From Hyphomicrobiales bacterium (GTDB lineage Bacteria; Pseudomonadota; Alphaproteobacteria; Rhizobiales; Xanthobacteraceae): a stretch of DNA of 49,296 nucleotides. The position numbers were made by a program, and so were the translations under genes. Shown here in pieces: positions 1-9,216 of this stretch. Within the stretch, counting starts at the first letter, position 1; every line of letters starts with the position of its first letter. The DNA lies in contig JAGXQU010000154.1 in NCBI GenBank assembly GCA_018335895.1, positions 1-49,296 on the forward strand, read 5' to 3'. The notes beneath the pieces are model-generated. The model saw only the letters and a program-made list of their open reading frames with translations. It did not search any database and was not told the origin of the DNA.

Positions 1-2484
1 AGCGAAACGCCGGCAACTCCGCAGGGAGCAGCGGCCGCCGCAACTACGTCCGCACCGCCGCCGCGCGCGCCGCGTCCTGCGCCTGCGCCGAAGGGCGACA
101 CGAGTTTCGAAGAACAGTTCGGCACGCGCTGGGTCGTGTGGGTCGGAGGCCTGGCGCTCGCGCTCGGCGGCGTCTTCCTGGTGCGTTATTCGATCGAGGC
201 CGAACTCATCGGCCCGGGTCTGCGCATCGTCTTTGGCCTTCTTCTCGCTGCACTTCTCGTTGCCGCTGGCGAATGGATGCGCCGGAAGGAAAGCAAATCG
301 AGCATCGCTGGCGTGCCGAGTGCGCACATTCCGAGCATCCTGACCGCCGCCGGAACCACCGTCGCTTATGCGACGGTTTATGCAGCCTATGCGCTCTACG
401 GATTTCTTTCGCCCGCGGCCGCTTTCATCGCGCTCGGGCTTGTCGCGCTCGCAACGCTTGCAGCGGCACTTCTTCATGGCCCGATCCTTGCCGGGCTCGG
501 GCTGGTCGGCGCTTACGTTTCGCCAATTCTGGTTTCGACCGGCCAGGCCAACTATTGGGCGCTGTATATTTATCTCGCGGTCGTCACTGCAGCGGCTTTT
601 GCGCTCGCACGCGCGCGGCTGTGGCGTTGGCTCGCGATCACGGCCGTTGCCTTTGCCGTATTCTGGATGCTGCCGGGGATCGACGACTTCGCACGCGACT
701 CGTTGATGCCGCATGTGTTCCACGGCGTAGTGGGGTATGCGCTGGCGGCGGCGCTGATCGTGTCGGGTCTTCTCTATGGCCCGGCTGCGCAGCCGGGCAA
801 GGTGGACGGCATTTCTTCCGGCGCGCTTGCGGGCTATCTGTTCGCGCTCGCGATCCTCGTTGTCGCACGCAATCACGAAGCTCCTGCTCTCTATGCTTTC
901 GCACTTCTGTGCGCGGCGACAATCGCGATTGCGTGGCGCGCGGAATCCGCGGCCGGGGCCGTGCCTGCTGCCGCGCTTCTCGCGGGTCTCGTGATCGCGC
1001 AGTGGGCAGTCGAACTGCGCGTCGAGAATCCGCTTGCGGCGCCGGGCCCGCTCTCCGGCAACGTCCCGGAATTGCCTAAGGCAACTTTCGGCTCGCATCT
1101 GTGGCTTGGCGGCGCGCTTGCAGCACTCTTCGGCGCTTCGGGCTTCCTCGCACAGGAACGCACGAAGTCCGCGGCGCAATCCATGCTGTGGGCGGCAAGC
1201 GCGATCATTGCGCCAATCGCGATCATGATCGCGCTGTATTACCGCATCGCGCTGTGGGAGCGCTCCATTCCGTTTGCAGGCGTCGCCGTGGCGCTCGCCG
1301 CGATCTTCGCCTACATGACCGAGGCGCTTTCGAAGCGGGAAGCGAAGCCGGGATCGGCTTCGGCGGCGGCGATCTTCGCCACGGGCTCGATCGTCTCACT
1401 TGCGCTCGCGCTCACCTTCGCGCTGGAAAAAGGCTGGCTCACGGTTTCGTTCGCGCTGATGGCGGCGGGCATCGCCTATGTCGAGAGCAAACGGGGACTG
1501 CCGTTCCTGCGCTGGCTCGCGGCGGCTGCGTGTCTCTTCGTAATCGCGCGCATCGCGCATGAGCCGCGCATCGTCGGCGATGCTCTCGGCACTACGCCCG
1601 TCTTCAACTGGCTGTTGTGGGGCTATGGCGTGCCCGCGATCTCGTTCTGGGTGGCGGGATGGCTGCTCCGGAAGCGCAAGGACGATATTCCATCGCGCTT
1701 CGCGGACTCGCTTGCGATCCTGTTCACGGCGCTGTTCTTCTCGTTGCAGATCCGCCACTCCATCTACGGCGGTGACATCTATCGCGAGGGCGGTTCGTTT
1801 ACCGAATTCGCGATGCACGTGATCGTCGGGCTTGCCATGACCATCGGCCTCGAGCGCACGCGCATGGTGACGAAGAACATCGTGCACGATGTAGGCAGCA
1901 GGATTATCGCCGGCCTCAGCTTCATCGGAATCTATGCGGGCCTTCTTACGTTCGAGAACCCGTTCTTCACCGGCGCTTCGATCGGCGAGGGGCGCTACAT
2001 CAATTTGCTTGCGCTCGGCTATCTGCTGCCTGCGATCATCGCGGGGCTGCTTGCCGTGGTCTATCAGAAGACGCGAACCGAAAACTTCCGTACCGCCGCT
2101 GCCGTCACTTCAATCGTGCTCATGATGGCGTATCTGACGCTGCAAGTGCGCGCGATGTTCCAGGGGCCGCAGCTCGACCGCTTCGGCGCTTCGGACGCCG
2201 AGCTTTATACTTATTCTGCGGTCTGGCTCGTCTTCTCGGTGCTGCTCTTGCTGATCGGCATCGTGCGGCAGTCGAAGGCGGTGCGGCTCGCTTCTGCGGC
2301 CGTGATGTTGGTCACCATCGCGAAGGTCTTCTTCATCGATCTTGCGGGGCTGACGGGCGTGTGGCGGGCCCTGTCGTTTATCGGCCTTGGCGCGGTACTG
2401 GTGGGGATTGGGCTCCTGTACCAACGGCTTCTGTTCCCGAAGAAGCCGCCATCTGCGGCCACGCCTCCGCAAACCGAATCTTAA
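1..2484 (+). CDS. DUF2339-type polytopic membrane protein, 5' end outside the window
   Basis: The reading frame is open from the first base, so this is the last 827 residues of a longer protein and the internal ATG at 136 is not its start. The visible N-terminal part is an Ala/Pro-rich linker, then a motif FEEQFGTRWVVWVGG (about residues 39-53) that is typical of DUF2339 membrane proteins. The rest is a long series of hydrophobic segments, probably more than 20 membrane spans, ending in a short Pro-rich cytosolic tail. DUF2339 proteins have no established biochemical role, and nothing in this sequence suggests an active site. The gene ends 220 bp before mraZ and is probably a separate transcription unit. 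The family call is from motif recognition; the function is unknown. Confidence 0.85.
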   Translation, partial: SETPATPQGAAAAATTSAPPPRAPRPAPAPKGDTSFEEQFGTRWVVWVGGLALALGGVFLVRYSIEAELIGPGLRIVFGLLLAALLVAAGEWMRRKESKSSIAGVPSAHIPSILTAAGTTVAYATVYAAYALYGFLSPAAAFIALGLVALATLAAALLHGPILAGLGLVGAYVSPILVSTGQANYWALYIYLAVVTAAAFALARARLWRWLAITAVAFAVFWMLPGIDDFARDSLMPHVFHGVVGYALAAALIVSGLLYGPAAQPGKVDGISSGALAGYLFALAILVVARNHEAPALYAFALLCAATIAIAWRAESAAGAVPAAALLAGLVIAQWAVELRVENPLAAPGPLSGNVPELPKATFGSHLWLGGALAALFGASGFLAQERTKSAAQSMLWAASAIIAPIAIMIALYYRIALWERSIPFAGVAVALAAIFAYMTEALSKREAKPGSASAAAIFATGSIVSLALALTFALEKGWLTVSFALMAAGIAYVESKRGLPFLRWLAAAACLFVIARIAHEPRIVGDALGTTPVFNWLLWGYGVPAISFWVAGWLLRKRKDDIPSRFADSLAILFTALFFSLQIRHSIYGGDIYREGGSFTEFAMHVIVGLAMTIGLERTRMVTKNIVHDVGSRIIAGLSFIGIYAGLLTFENPFFTGASIGEGRYINLLALGYLLPAIIAGLLAVVYQKTRTENFRTAAAVTSIVLMMAYLTLQVRAMFQGPQLDRFGASDAELYTYSAVWLVFSVLLLLIGIVRQSKAVRLASAAVMLVTIAKVFFIDLAGLTGVWRALSFIGLGAVLVGIGLLYQRLLFPKKPPSAATPPQTES

Positions 2485-2515
2485 GCCTTACAGCGCGTTA
2501 ATCGCCTGTGGAGAA

Positions 2516-2534
2516 GCCGCGCTTTTTGCGCGGC
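2516..2534. other. Hairpin between the DUF2339 gene and the dcw promoter
   Basis: GCCGCGC (2516-2522), loop TTTTT, GCGCGGC (2528-2534) form a perfect 7-bp stem 32 bp after the stop codon. No U tract follows it on the plus strand, so it is only a weak candidate for a terminator insulating the dcw operon from upstream transcription. Confidence 0.35.
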
Positions 2535-2561
2535 CTCTCGGCGTTTGCCGTGCCGCGTTCG

Positions 2562-2600
2562 TTGACGACCATAGGGTCCCATGGTATCCCAAATTATCCC
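2562..2600 (+). promoter_or_regulatory. Putative dcw promoter overlapped by an MraZ-type box
   Basis: A -35-like TTGACG (2562-2567) is followed after 17 bp by TATCCC (2585-2590). Three TCCC tetrads start at 2577, 2587 and 2597, exactly 10 bp apart. Read on the minus strand this is GGGA-N6-GGGA-N6-GGGA, with TGGGA in two of the three. MraZ of other bacteria binds direct TGGGN repeats with a 10-bp period upstream of its own gene, so this is a likely autoregulatory operator covering the -10 region. What is seen is the repeat and its spacing; the promoter and the binding are inferred. Confidence 0.6.
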
Positions 2601-2704
2601 GCTCCGGTCTGAGGCCGATCCGGTGACGTGTCGAGAGGTTCTCTCGCCGCTCCCGAATGCGCGTGCCTTTGGGGTTGGGTGGCGTCGTTGCGTCCGGTGT
2701 TCCG

Positions 2705-3178
2705 ATGAACCGCTTTTTGTCGACATTCACCATGCGACTGGACGCCAAAGGCAGAGTCTCCATTCCCGCGCCGTTCCGTGCCGTGCTTGCGCGCGACGGA
2801 CACGAAGGCTTGCACTGTCATCCGGCGCTGGACCGGCCGGCGGTGGACGCGGGCGGCTCGGCGCTGATTTCGGAAATCGAATTGCTGATCGACCGCTATC
2901 CGCCGTTCTCGGAGGAGCGCGAGGAATTTGCCGCGGCGCTGTTCGGGCGGAGCGAGACGCTGAAGCCGGATTCGGAAGGCCGCATCGTTCTGACCGAAAC
3001 ACTGAAAGCGCACGCGCAGATTTCCGACGCGGTGACCTTCGTCGGTCTCGGCCACAAGTTTCAGATGTGGGAGCCCCAGCGCTTCCAGTCGCATTTTTCG
3101 GAAGCGACCGAGAAAGTGCGCGCCTTCCGGCGGGCGCTCGGAGCTTCAGGAAAACCTTCCGGAGCGTCGTCGGGATGA
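2705..3178 (+). CDS. mraZ: Transcriptional regulator MraZ
   Basis: This is a DNA-binding regulator of the dcw operon and its first gene. It has 157 residues and two SpoVT/AbrB-type beta-barrel domains. The first contains RLDAKGRVSIPAPFR (about residues 10-24). The second contains DSEGRIVLTETLKAHA and then GLGHKFQMWEPQRF (about residues 86-125). I chose ATG 2705 (MNRFLSTF) because the upstream in-frame ATG at 2657 adds 16 residues unlike the family N terminus. The stop overlaps the rsmH start as ATGA. The MraZ-type repeats 105-128 bp upstream suggest autoregulation. Confidence 0.93.
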   Translation: MNRFLSTFTMRLDAKGRVSIPAPFRAVLARDGHEGLHCHPALDRPAVDAGGSALISEIELLIDRYPPFSEEREEFAAALFGRSETLKPDSEGRIVLTETLKAHAQISDAVTFVGLGHKFQMWEPQRFQSHFSEATEKVRAFRRALGASGKPSGASSG

Positions 3179-4209
3179 TTGCGGGCCGCAGCCGCCCGGA
3201 AACGGGCGCTGCTGGCGGACCGGCTCGCCATCTTCCCGTGATGCTCCGGGAGGTCGTTTCCTCCCTCAAACCCAAAGACGGCGGAAAATATATCGACGCG
3301 ACCTTCGGTGCGGGCGGTCACACGCGCGCGCTGCTCGCGGCCGCGGGATGCGAAGTGCTCGGCTTCGATCGCGACCCGCGCACGGTGGCGGAAGCCTCCG
3401 GCGTCGTGAGTGAGTTCGGCGGCAGGCTTACGGTCGTCGAAGCGCCGTTTTCCGAAATGCTGGAGATCGCGCCGCGTCACGGCTTCGAACAGGTCGACGG
3501 CATCCTGTTCGATTACGGTGTCTCCTCGATGCAGCTTGACGAGGCGGAGCGCGGCTTCTCGTTCCGCTTCGACGGCCCGCTCGATATGCGCATGAGCGCG
3601 AGTGGGGTCAGCGCTGCCGACGTCGTCAACAAGTATGACGAGCGCGATCTGTTTCGCATCATCTCCGTGCTCGGCGAAGAGAAGAAGGCGAAGTTTGCGG
3701 CGCGCGCGATCGTCGAGGCCCGCAAGGAAAAGGAAATCGCGACCACCGGCGCGTTGGCGAAAATCCTTCGCGAAGCAATCCATTCGAAGCCCGGCGACAT
3801 CGATGCCGCGACACGGACCTTCCAAGCGCTTCGCATCTACGTGAATGACGAGCTTGGCGAGATCGCGAAAGGTTTGCTTGCGGCGGAACAGCTCTTGAAA
3901 GCGGGCGGGGTGCTCGCGGCGATTTCGTTTCACTCGCTCGAAGACCGGCTGGTGAAGACCTTCATCGCGTCACGCTCGCAGGCTCCGGCAACCTCGCGTC
4001 ACGCGCCGGAAGCGAAGGCTGCCGTGATGAGTTTCAGGGCTGTTCAGCGCAAAGCGATTGTCGCGGACGATGCCGAGTTGAAAAATAATCCGCGCGCCCG
4101 CTCTGCGAAGCTACGCGTTGCCGAGCGGACAGAGACGCCCGCGCGTCACGACGATCCACTGGCCTCGTTGCTTGCGAAGTTGCCTTCGCTCGAAGGGGAG
4201 GCGCGTTGA
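3175..4209 (+). CDS. rsmH: 16S rRNA (cytosine(1402)-N4)-methyltransferase RsmH
   Basis: RsmH uses S-adenosylmethionine to methylate N4 of C1402 in 16S rRNA, in the cytoplasm. The 344-residue protein has the family N-terminal HLPVMLREVV, the SAM-binding DATFGAGGHTRALL, an acidic FDRDP ribose-binding turn, the long signature around GVSSMQLDEAERGFSFR, and AISFHSLEDRLVKTF near the C-terminal end. The start is the ATG that overlaps the mraZ stop (ATGA). The longer upstream open frame (from 2581) merely reads through mraZ in another frame. It keeps its usual second place in the dcw cluster. Confidence 0.95.
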   Translation: MIAGRSRPETGAAGGPARHLPVMLREVVSSLKPKDGGKYIDATFGAGGHTRALLAAAGCEVLGFDRDPRTVAEASGVVSEFGGRLTVVEAPFSEMLEIAPRHGFEQVDGILFDYGVSSMQLDEAERGFSFRFDGPLDMRMSASGVSAADVVNKYDERDLFRIISVLGEEKKAKFAARAIVEARKEKEIATTGALAKILREAIHSKPGDIDAATRTFQALRIYVNDELGEIAKGLLAAEQLLKAGGVLAAISFHSLEDRLVKTFIASRSQAPATSRHAPEAKAAVMSFRAVQRKAIVADDAELKNNPRARSAKLRVAERTETPARHDDPLASLLAKLPSLEGEAR

Positions 4210-4589
4210 TGCTGCGTCTCCTGCACTGTCTTATCGTGATGAGCCTGCTCGCGGCTGCGGGCTATGTCTATGACATCAAATACAATGCGACCCGCGAAGC
4301 GCAGCAGGTGCAGAAACTCCGGAACGAAATTCGCGCGGAGAAGGACCGCATCGCGTTCGCGCGGGCGGAATGGGCGAAGCTCTCTTCCCCGGATCGCATT
4401 CAGGACCTCGCGGCCCGCTATCTCAAGATGAAACCGGTGGAAGCGAAGCGCTTCGGCAGTATCAGCGCGCTGCCGGAACGTCCGAAACAGCCGGACCCGA
4501 TCGGCGATATCTTGCAGACGCTGCCGGAACCGCAGGCGAATGCGAATACGCCGGATGAAATCCCGACCGGTTCGGTGGAGCGACAGTGA
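4209..4589 (+). CDS. ftsL: Cell division protein FtsL
   Basis: FtsL is a small bitopic divisome protein that works with FtsB and FtsQ to activate septal wall synthesis by FtsW and FtsI. The 126-residue sequence has a single N-terminal membrane segment (about residues 5-20), followed by a charged heptad-like region rich in Arg/Glu (about 25-60), consistent with the periplasmic coiled coil. The Pro-rich C-terminal tail is longer than in the E. coli protein, as is common in Rhizobiales. The ATG at 4209 overlaps the rsmH stop (TGATG). The sequence itself is poorly conserved, so position between rsmH and ftsI carries much of the call. Confidence 0.88.
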   Translation: MLRLLHCLIVMSLLAAAGYVYDIKYNATREAQQVQKLRNEIRAEKDRIAFARAEWAKLSSPDRIQDLAARYLKMKPVEAKRFGSISALPERPKQPDPIGDILQTLPEPQANANTPDEIPTGSVERQ

Positions 4590-6298
4590 TGCATCGTCTC
4601 GGCTGGCTCCAGAACATGGTTTCGCACCTGTCGCTGCGCAAGGCGGGCGCAGGGGTCGCGCGTGCGCGCATCCTGCTGCTGTTGATCGCTTTTGCCTGCG
4701 TCTACGGGGTGATTGCCGGGAGACTGATCTATTTCGGCGTTGCGCGAGAGCAGAGCGCCTCGCAAAAAGCAAAAGCTGCCGAGGCCGTCGCGCAGGCGCG
4801 CCCGGATGTCGTCGACCGCAACGGCCGGCTGATCGCGACCGACGTGCGCACGCCTTCTCTGTTCGCGGAGCCGCACCGCATCATCGATGTCGATGAGGCG
4901 ACCGATCTCCTTCTGAAAATCCTGCCCGATCTGGATCGCACCGAACTCAGGTCTCGCCTCAGTTCGAAACGCTACTTCGCCTGGCTGCGCCGCGAGATCA
5001 CGCCGGAGCAGCAGAAGGCGATCTATCGCCTCGGCTTGCCGGGCATCGGGTTTCTTAAAGAATACAAGCGCGTCTATCCGAACGCGGCGCTTGCCGCGCA
5101 CGTACTCGGTCAGGTGAATGTCGACAATCAGGGCATTCTTGGGCTCGAGAAATGGATCGACGGCGGCGGTTTGAGCGCGCTTCACCGCGCGGGCTTTGCC
5201 ACCAATCACAATCTCGCGCCGGTCGAGATCGCGCTCGATCTCGACGTGCAGCATGCGGTTCGCGACGAACTCATCGCGGGCAAGGAGCGTTTCAAGGCGC
5301 AGGCCGCCAACGCGCTCGTGATCGACGTAAACACCGGCGAGATCGTTTCGATGGTGTCGCTGCCGGATTTCGATCCGAACAAGTCGAGTTCGCCGAAGGA
5401 TCCGTCGCGTTTCAACCGCCTGATGACCGGCGTGTTCGAGATGGGTTCGACGTTCAAGGCGCTGACGACCGCGATGGCGCTCGACAGCGGCAAGGTGACG
5501 CTGGAATCGCGCTTCGATGCGACGCAGCCGCTGAAGTACGGCAAGTTCACCATTCATGACTTCCACCCGCAGCGCCGCATGCTCACCGTCCCGGAAATAT
5601 TCACCTATTCGTCGAACATCGGCTCTGCGCGCATGGCGCTCGCGCTCGGCGTCGACGCGCACAAGGCCTTTCTGAAGAAGATGGGACTGCTCGAGCGCCT
5701 GCGCACGGAACTGCCGGAGAGCGCGATGCCGCTGATCCCCAATCCGTGGGGCGAGATCAATACGGTGACGATCGCATTCGGGCACGGGCTCTCGGTGACG
5801 CCATTGCAGGCCGTCAAGGCGACTGCGGCGCTCGTCAACGGTGGTTATCTGATCGAGCCGACATTTCTGCGCCGCACCGAAGCCGACGCGCGGAAAGATG
5901 CACCGCGCGTGGTCAAGAAGTCGACCTCGGACCAGATGCGCTATCTGATGCGCCTCAACGTCGAAGTCGGCAGCGCCAAGCGCGCCGAGGTCGAGGGCTA
6001 CTTCGTCGGCGGCAAGACCGGCACTTCCGAGAAGGTCGAGCGCGGCCGCTATTCCAAGAACAAGCTGCTCACCGCGTTCATGGGCATCTTCCCTTCCGAT
6101 AAGCCGAAGTATCTCGTGCTCGTGATGCTGGACGAACCGCAGAAGGAGCAGGGCGCGGCAGCGGCGACCGCCGGTTTGAACGCGGCACCTGTTGCAGGCA
6201 AAATCATCGCGCGGATCGCGCCGCTATTGGGCGTCGAGCCGCGTACGAACCTGCCGACTGCGCAGAGCATGCTTCAGTTGCGGAACGCTGCAAATTAG
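4589..6298 (+). CDS. ftsI: Septal peptidoglycan transpeptidase FtsI (PBP3)
   Basis: FtsI is a class B penicillin-binding protein that cross-links septal peptidoglycan and pairs with the glycosyltransferase FtsW. It has 569 residues: a short cytoplasmic N terminus, one membrane anchor (about residues 27-50), a PBP-dimer domain, and a transpeptidase domain. The three active-site motifs are visible: STFK with nucleophile Ser287, SSN at 341-343, and KTGT at 476-479. The ATG at 4589 overlaps the ftsL stop. A GTG three bases upstream is an alternative start. The stop overlaps a GTG that could begin a longer MurE. Confidence 0.95.
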   Translation: MHRLGWLQNMVSHLSLRKAGAGVARARILLLLIAFACVYGVIAGRLIYFGVAREQSASQKAKAAEAVAQARPDVVDRNGRLIATDVRTPSLFAEPHRIIDVDEATDLLLKILPDLDRTELRSRLSSKRYFAWLRREITPEQQKAIYRLGLPGIGFLKEYKRVYPNAALAAHVLGQVNVDNQGILGLEKWIDGGGLSALHRAGFATNHNLAPVEIALDLDVQHAVRDELIAGKERFKAQAANALVIDVNTGEIVSMVSLPDFDPNKSSSPKDPSRFNRLMTGVFEMGSTFKALTTAMALDSGKVTLESRFDATQPLKYGKFTIHDFHPQRRMLTVPEIFTYSSNIGSARMALALGVDAHKAFLKKMGLLERLRTELPESAMPLIPNPWGEINTVTIAFGHGLSVTPLQAVKATAALVNGGYLIEPTFLRRTEADARKDAPRVVKKSTSDQMRYLMRLNVEVGSAKRAEVEGYFVGGKTGTSEKVERGRYSKNKLLTAFMGIFPSDKPKYLVLVMLDEPQKEQGAAAATAGLNAAPVAGKIIARIAPLLGVEPRTNLPTAQSMLQLRNAAN

Positions 6299-6324
6299 TG
6301 CATCCGCGCCTGCCAGGATGGATC

Positions 6325-7773
6325 ATGGCGCCCACGTTTGATCTTCGCGAGTTGCTCGGTGCCGGCGCGCCGGAAGGTGTGCGAGTAAGCGGCATTACTG
6401 CGGACAGCAGGAATGCAAAGCCGGGCTACGCCTTCTTCGCAATCTCCGGCGCAAAGTCCGACGGCGCGAAGTTCGCAAACGACGCAGTGATGCGTGGTGC
6501 GAGCGTCGTGGTCGGCGACGGCGAGCGGCCCGCCGGTCTCGACCAGAAAGTTCCGTTTGTCCGTGTCGAAGACGTTCGTCGTCTGCTTGCTTTGGCGGCT
6601 GCGAAAATCTTTCCGCGCCAGCCGCAGATCATGATTGCCGTCACCGGCACCAATGGAAAAACTTCCGTCGCTTCCTTCGTGCGGCAAATCTGGGCGGCGC
6701 TCGGCAGGCAGGCTGCAAGCGTTGGCACCATCGGGCTCGTCGCGCCATCGGGCGAAGTCGCGGGCAGTCTCACGACACCCGATCCGGTTTCGCTGCACGA
6801 ACTGATCGACCGACTCGCAAGCCAGGGTGTTACGCATATGGCGATGGAGGCGTCGTCGCATGGGCTCGACCAGCGGCGGCTCGACGGCGTACGGCTTTCT
6901 GCCGGCGCGTTCACGAATCTTACGCGCGATCATCTCGATTATCACAAGACGTTCGACAATTACCGCGCGGCGAAGATGCGTCTGTTCGATACGCTGCTCT
7001 CGCCGGGCGCAGCGGCCGTCGCCGATGCCGACGAGGATGAGGCCAAGCGCGTGGAAGAGATTTCGAGGCGCCGCGACCTGGAATATTTCAGTGTCGGACG
7101 GGCCGGGAAGAATCTTCAGCTTATAAATGCGGAGATTGACGGCTTTGCGCAGCGTCTCGAAATCCTTGCCGATGGCAGGAGGCATTCCGTGAAGCTGCCG
7201 CTGGTCGGCGGATTTCAGGTTTCGAATGCACTGGTCGCAGCGGGGCTTGCGATAACGACGGGAAGCGATACGGCCAAAGTTCTCGCGGCGCTCGAGAGTC
7301 TGAAGGGTGCTTCCGGCCGCCTCGAACTCGCCGGCGAAAAGGACGGCGCGCCGATTTTCATCGACTACGCGCACACGCCTGACGCGCTGGAGAACGCGCT
7401 GAATGCATTGCGCCCCTATGTGAAAGGCAAGCTCTCAGTTGTATTCGGCGCGGGCGGCGACCGCGATCCCGGCAAGCGACCGCTCATGGGCGCGGTTGCG
7501 GCAAAACATGCCGATCAGATTTACGTTACCGACGACAATCCGCGCAGCGAAGATCCTGCTTCGATCCGCCGTGCGATCACGCAGGAAACGCCGGGCGCTG
7601 CCGAAATCGCAGATCGCCGTGAGGCTGTGCGAACGGCGGTGCATGACTTGCAACAGGGCGATGTGTTGCTGATTGCGGGCAAAGGTCACGAAAGCGGCCA
7701 GATTCTGCGCGACCGCGTCGTTCCCTATACCGATCATGAAGCGGTCAGCGCCGCGTTGAAGGACCGGGCATGA
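6325..7773 (+). CDS. murE: UDP-MurNAc-L-Ala-D-Glu:meso-diaminopimelate ligase MurE
   Basis: MurE adds the third amino acid to the UDP-MurNAc peptide in the cytoplasm using ATP. The 482-residue protein has the Mur ligase P-loop GTNGKTS (about residues 110-116) and the DNPR motif (in DDNPRSEDP), which marks meso-diaminopimelate rather than lysine as substrate. The start is placed at ATG 6325 (MAPTFDLREL), with AGGATGG just upstream. A GTG at 6298, overlapping the ftsI stop, would add nine residues (MHPRLPGWI) and keep coupling, so the start is uncertain. The stop overlaps murF as ATGA. Confidence 0.93.
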   Translation: MAPTFDLRELLGAGAPEGVRVSGITADSRNAKPGYAFFAISGAKSDGAKFANDAVMRGASVVVGDGERPAGLDQKVPFVRVEDVRRLLALAAAKIFPRQPQIMIAVTGTNGKTSVASFVRQIWAALGRQAASVGTIGLVAPSGEVAGSLTTPDPVSLHELIDRLASQGVTHMAMEASSHGLDQRRLDGVRLSAGAFTNLTRDHLDYHKTFDNYRAAKMRLFDTLLSPGAAAVADADEDEAKRVEEISRRRDLEYFSVGRAGKNLQLINAEIDGFAQRLEILADGRRHSVKLPLVGGFQVSNALVAAGLAITTGSDTAKVLAALESLKGASGRLELAGEKDGAPIFIDYAHTPDALENALNALRPYVKGKLSVVFGAGGDRDPGKRPLMGAVAAKHADQIYVTDDNPRSEDPASIRRAITQETPGAAEIADRREAVRTAVHDLQQGDVLLIAGKGHESGQILRDRVVPYTDHEAVSAALKDRA

Positions 7774-9206
7774 GTATCGCGAATCCGCTATGGACCGCGC
7801 AGGAACTGGCGACGGCCACGCGCGGCAGATTGCAGGGCGCGGTACAGGAGAACATCGCAGGCGTTTCCATCGACACGCGCACGATCGCGCCGGGCGAAGC
7901 TTTCGTTGCGATCAAGGGCGACCGCCTCGACGGCCACGATTATGTGAAATCGGCGCTCGAAAAGGGCGCTTCGCTTGCGGTCGTTGACGAAGCGTCGGCA
8001 GCAAGGTTTCCGAACGCCGCTCTCCTTGTTGTGAAAGAAACATTGCAGGCGATGCACGATGCCGCTGCCGCCGCGCGTGCGCGCGCAAGCGCGAAGATTG
8101 TTGCCGTCACCGGCTCGGTTGGAAAAACCGGCACCAAGGAAGCGCTTCATTTGGCGCTTAGCCCAAGCGGCGAGACGCATGCGTCGAGCGCTTCTTTCAA
8201 CAATCATTGGGGTGTTCCGCTTTCGCTGTCGCGGCTTTCGCGCGATATCAAGTTCGGCGTGTTCGAGATCGGCATGAATCACGCGGGCGAAATCACGCCG
8301 CTGGTGAAGCTCGTCCGTCCACATGTTGCGATCATCACCACGATCGAGCCGGTGCATCTCGAATACTTCTCCGGGATCGAGGGGATCGCCGATGCGAAGG
8401 CGGAGATTTTCCTCGGGCTCGAGCCCGGCGGTGCGGCGATCCTCAATCGCGACAACAGCCACTACCCGCGCCTGGAGGCGGCGGCGAAGGCCGCGAAGGT
8501 TTCACGGATCGTAGGCTTCGGCGCAGATCCGAAATCCGATGTGCGCCTGTTCGATCTCGCCTTGCAGGACGATTCTTCCACCGTTCACGCCGACGTCTTC
8601 GGCGAGAAGCTCATGTTCAAGCTGGGCGCACCGGGGAAGCATCTCGCGATGAATGCGCTTGCGGTGCTGGCCGCCTCCAAATTGATGGGTGCCGATCTTG
8701 CGCAGGCCGCGCTCGCGCTCGCGAACCTGGTGCCGCCGCCGGGCCGTGGCCGCAGAGTGCCGCTGCGCCTGCCGGGCGGGGAAGGGCTTCTGATCGACGA
8801 GAGCTACAACGCCAATCCGGCATCCATGGCTGCCGCAATCGAGGTGTTGTCCCGCGCGCCGGTCGGTAAACAGGGCCGCCGCATCGCGGTATTGGGCGAC
8901 ATGCTCGAACTCGGGCCGGAAGCGCTGCAACGGCACGCAGAGCTTGCGCAAAATCTAGCCTCCGGAAAAATTGATCTTGTGTTTTGTTCCGGTTCTCTGA
9001 TGCATTCGCTATGGGAGGCGCTTCCTTCCGGGATGCGGGGAGGCTATGCGGAGAATGCCGAAGCGCTGGAGCCGCAGGTCACCGCCGCCTTGCAGGGCGG
9101 GGATGCGGTAATGGTCAAAGGATCGAACGCGAGCGGCATGGGCAGGATCGTGATGTCGCTCGTGCAGAAATTCGACGTGCCCGCGCCGGCTGGAAATCCG
9201 GTGTAA
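7770..9206 (+). CDS. murF: UDP-MurNAc-tripeptide:D-Ala-D-Ala ligase MurF
   Basis: MurF completes the UDP-MurNAc-pentapeptide by adding the D-Ala-D-Ala dipeptide made by Ddl, which is encoded about 8.5 kb downstream in the same cluster. The 478 residues show an N-terminal substrate domain, the ATP-binding [14 protein letters not shown] (about residues 111-124), the central [14 protein letters not shown] region, and the [10 protein letters not shown] motif of the C-terminal half. Start and murE stop overlap as ATGA. The murF stop codon forms part of the mraY Shine-Dalgarno sequence (TAAGGAG). Confidence 0.94.
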   Translation: MSIANPLWTAQELATATRGRLQGAVQENIAGVSIDTRTIAPGEAFVAIKGDRLDGHDYVKSALEKGASLAVVDEASAARFPNAALLVVKETLQAMHDAAAAARARASAKIVAVTGSVGKTGTKEALHLALSPSGETHASSASFNNHWGVPLSLSRLSRDIKFGVFEIGMNHAGEITPLVKLVRPHVAIITTIEPVHLEYFSGIEGIADAKAEIFLGLEPGGAAILNRDNSHYPRLEAAAKAAKVSRIVGFGADPKSDVRLFDLALQDDSSTVHADVFGEKLMFKLGAPGKHLAMNALAVLAASKLMGADLAQAALALANLVPPPGRGRRVPLRLPGGEGLLIDESYNANPASMAAAIEVLSRAPVGKQGRRIAVLGDMLELGPEALQRHAELAQNLASGKIDLVFCSGSLMHSLWEALPSGMRGGYAENAEALEPQVTAALQGGDAVMVKGSNASGMGRIVMSLVQKFDVPAPAGNPV

Positions 9207-9216
9207 GGAGACGCTT

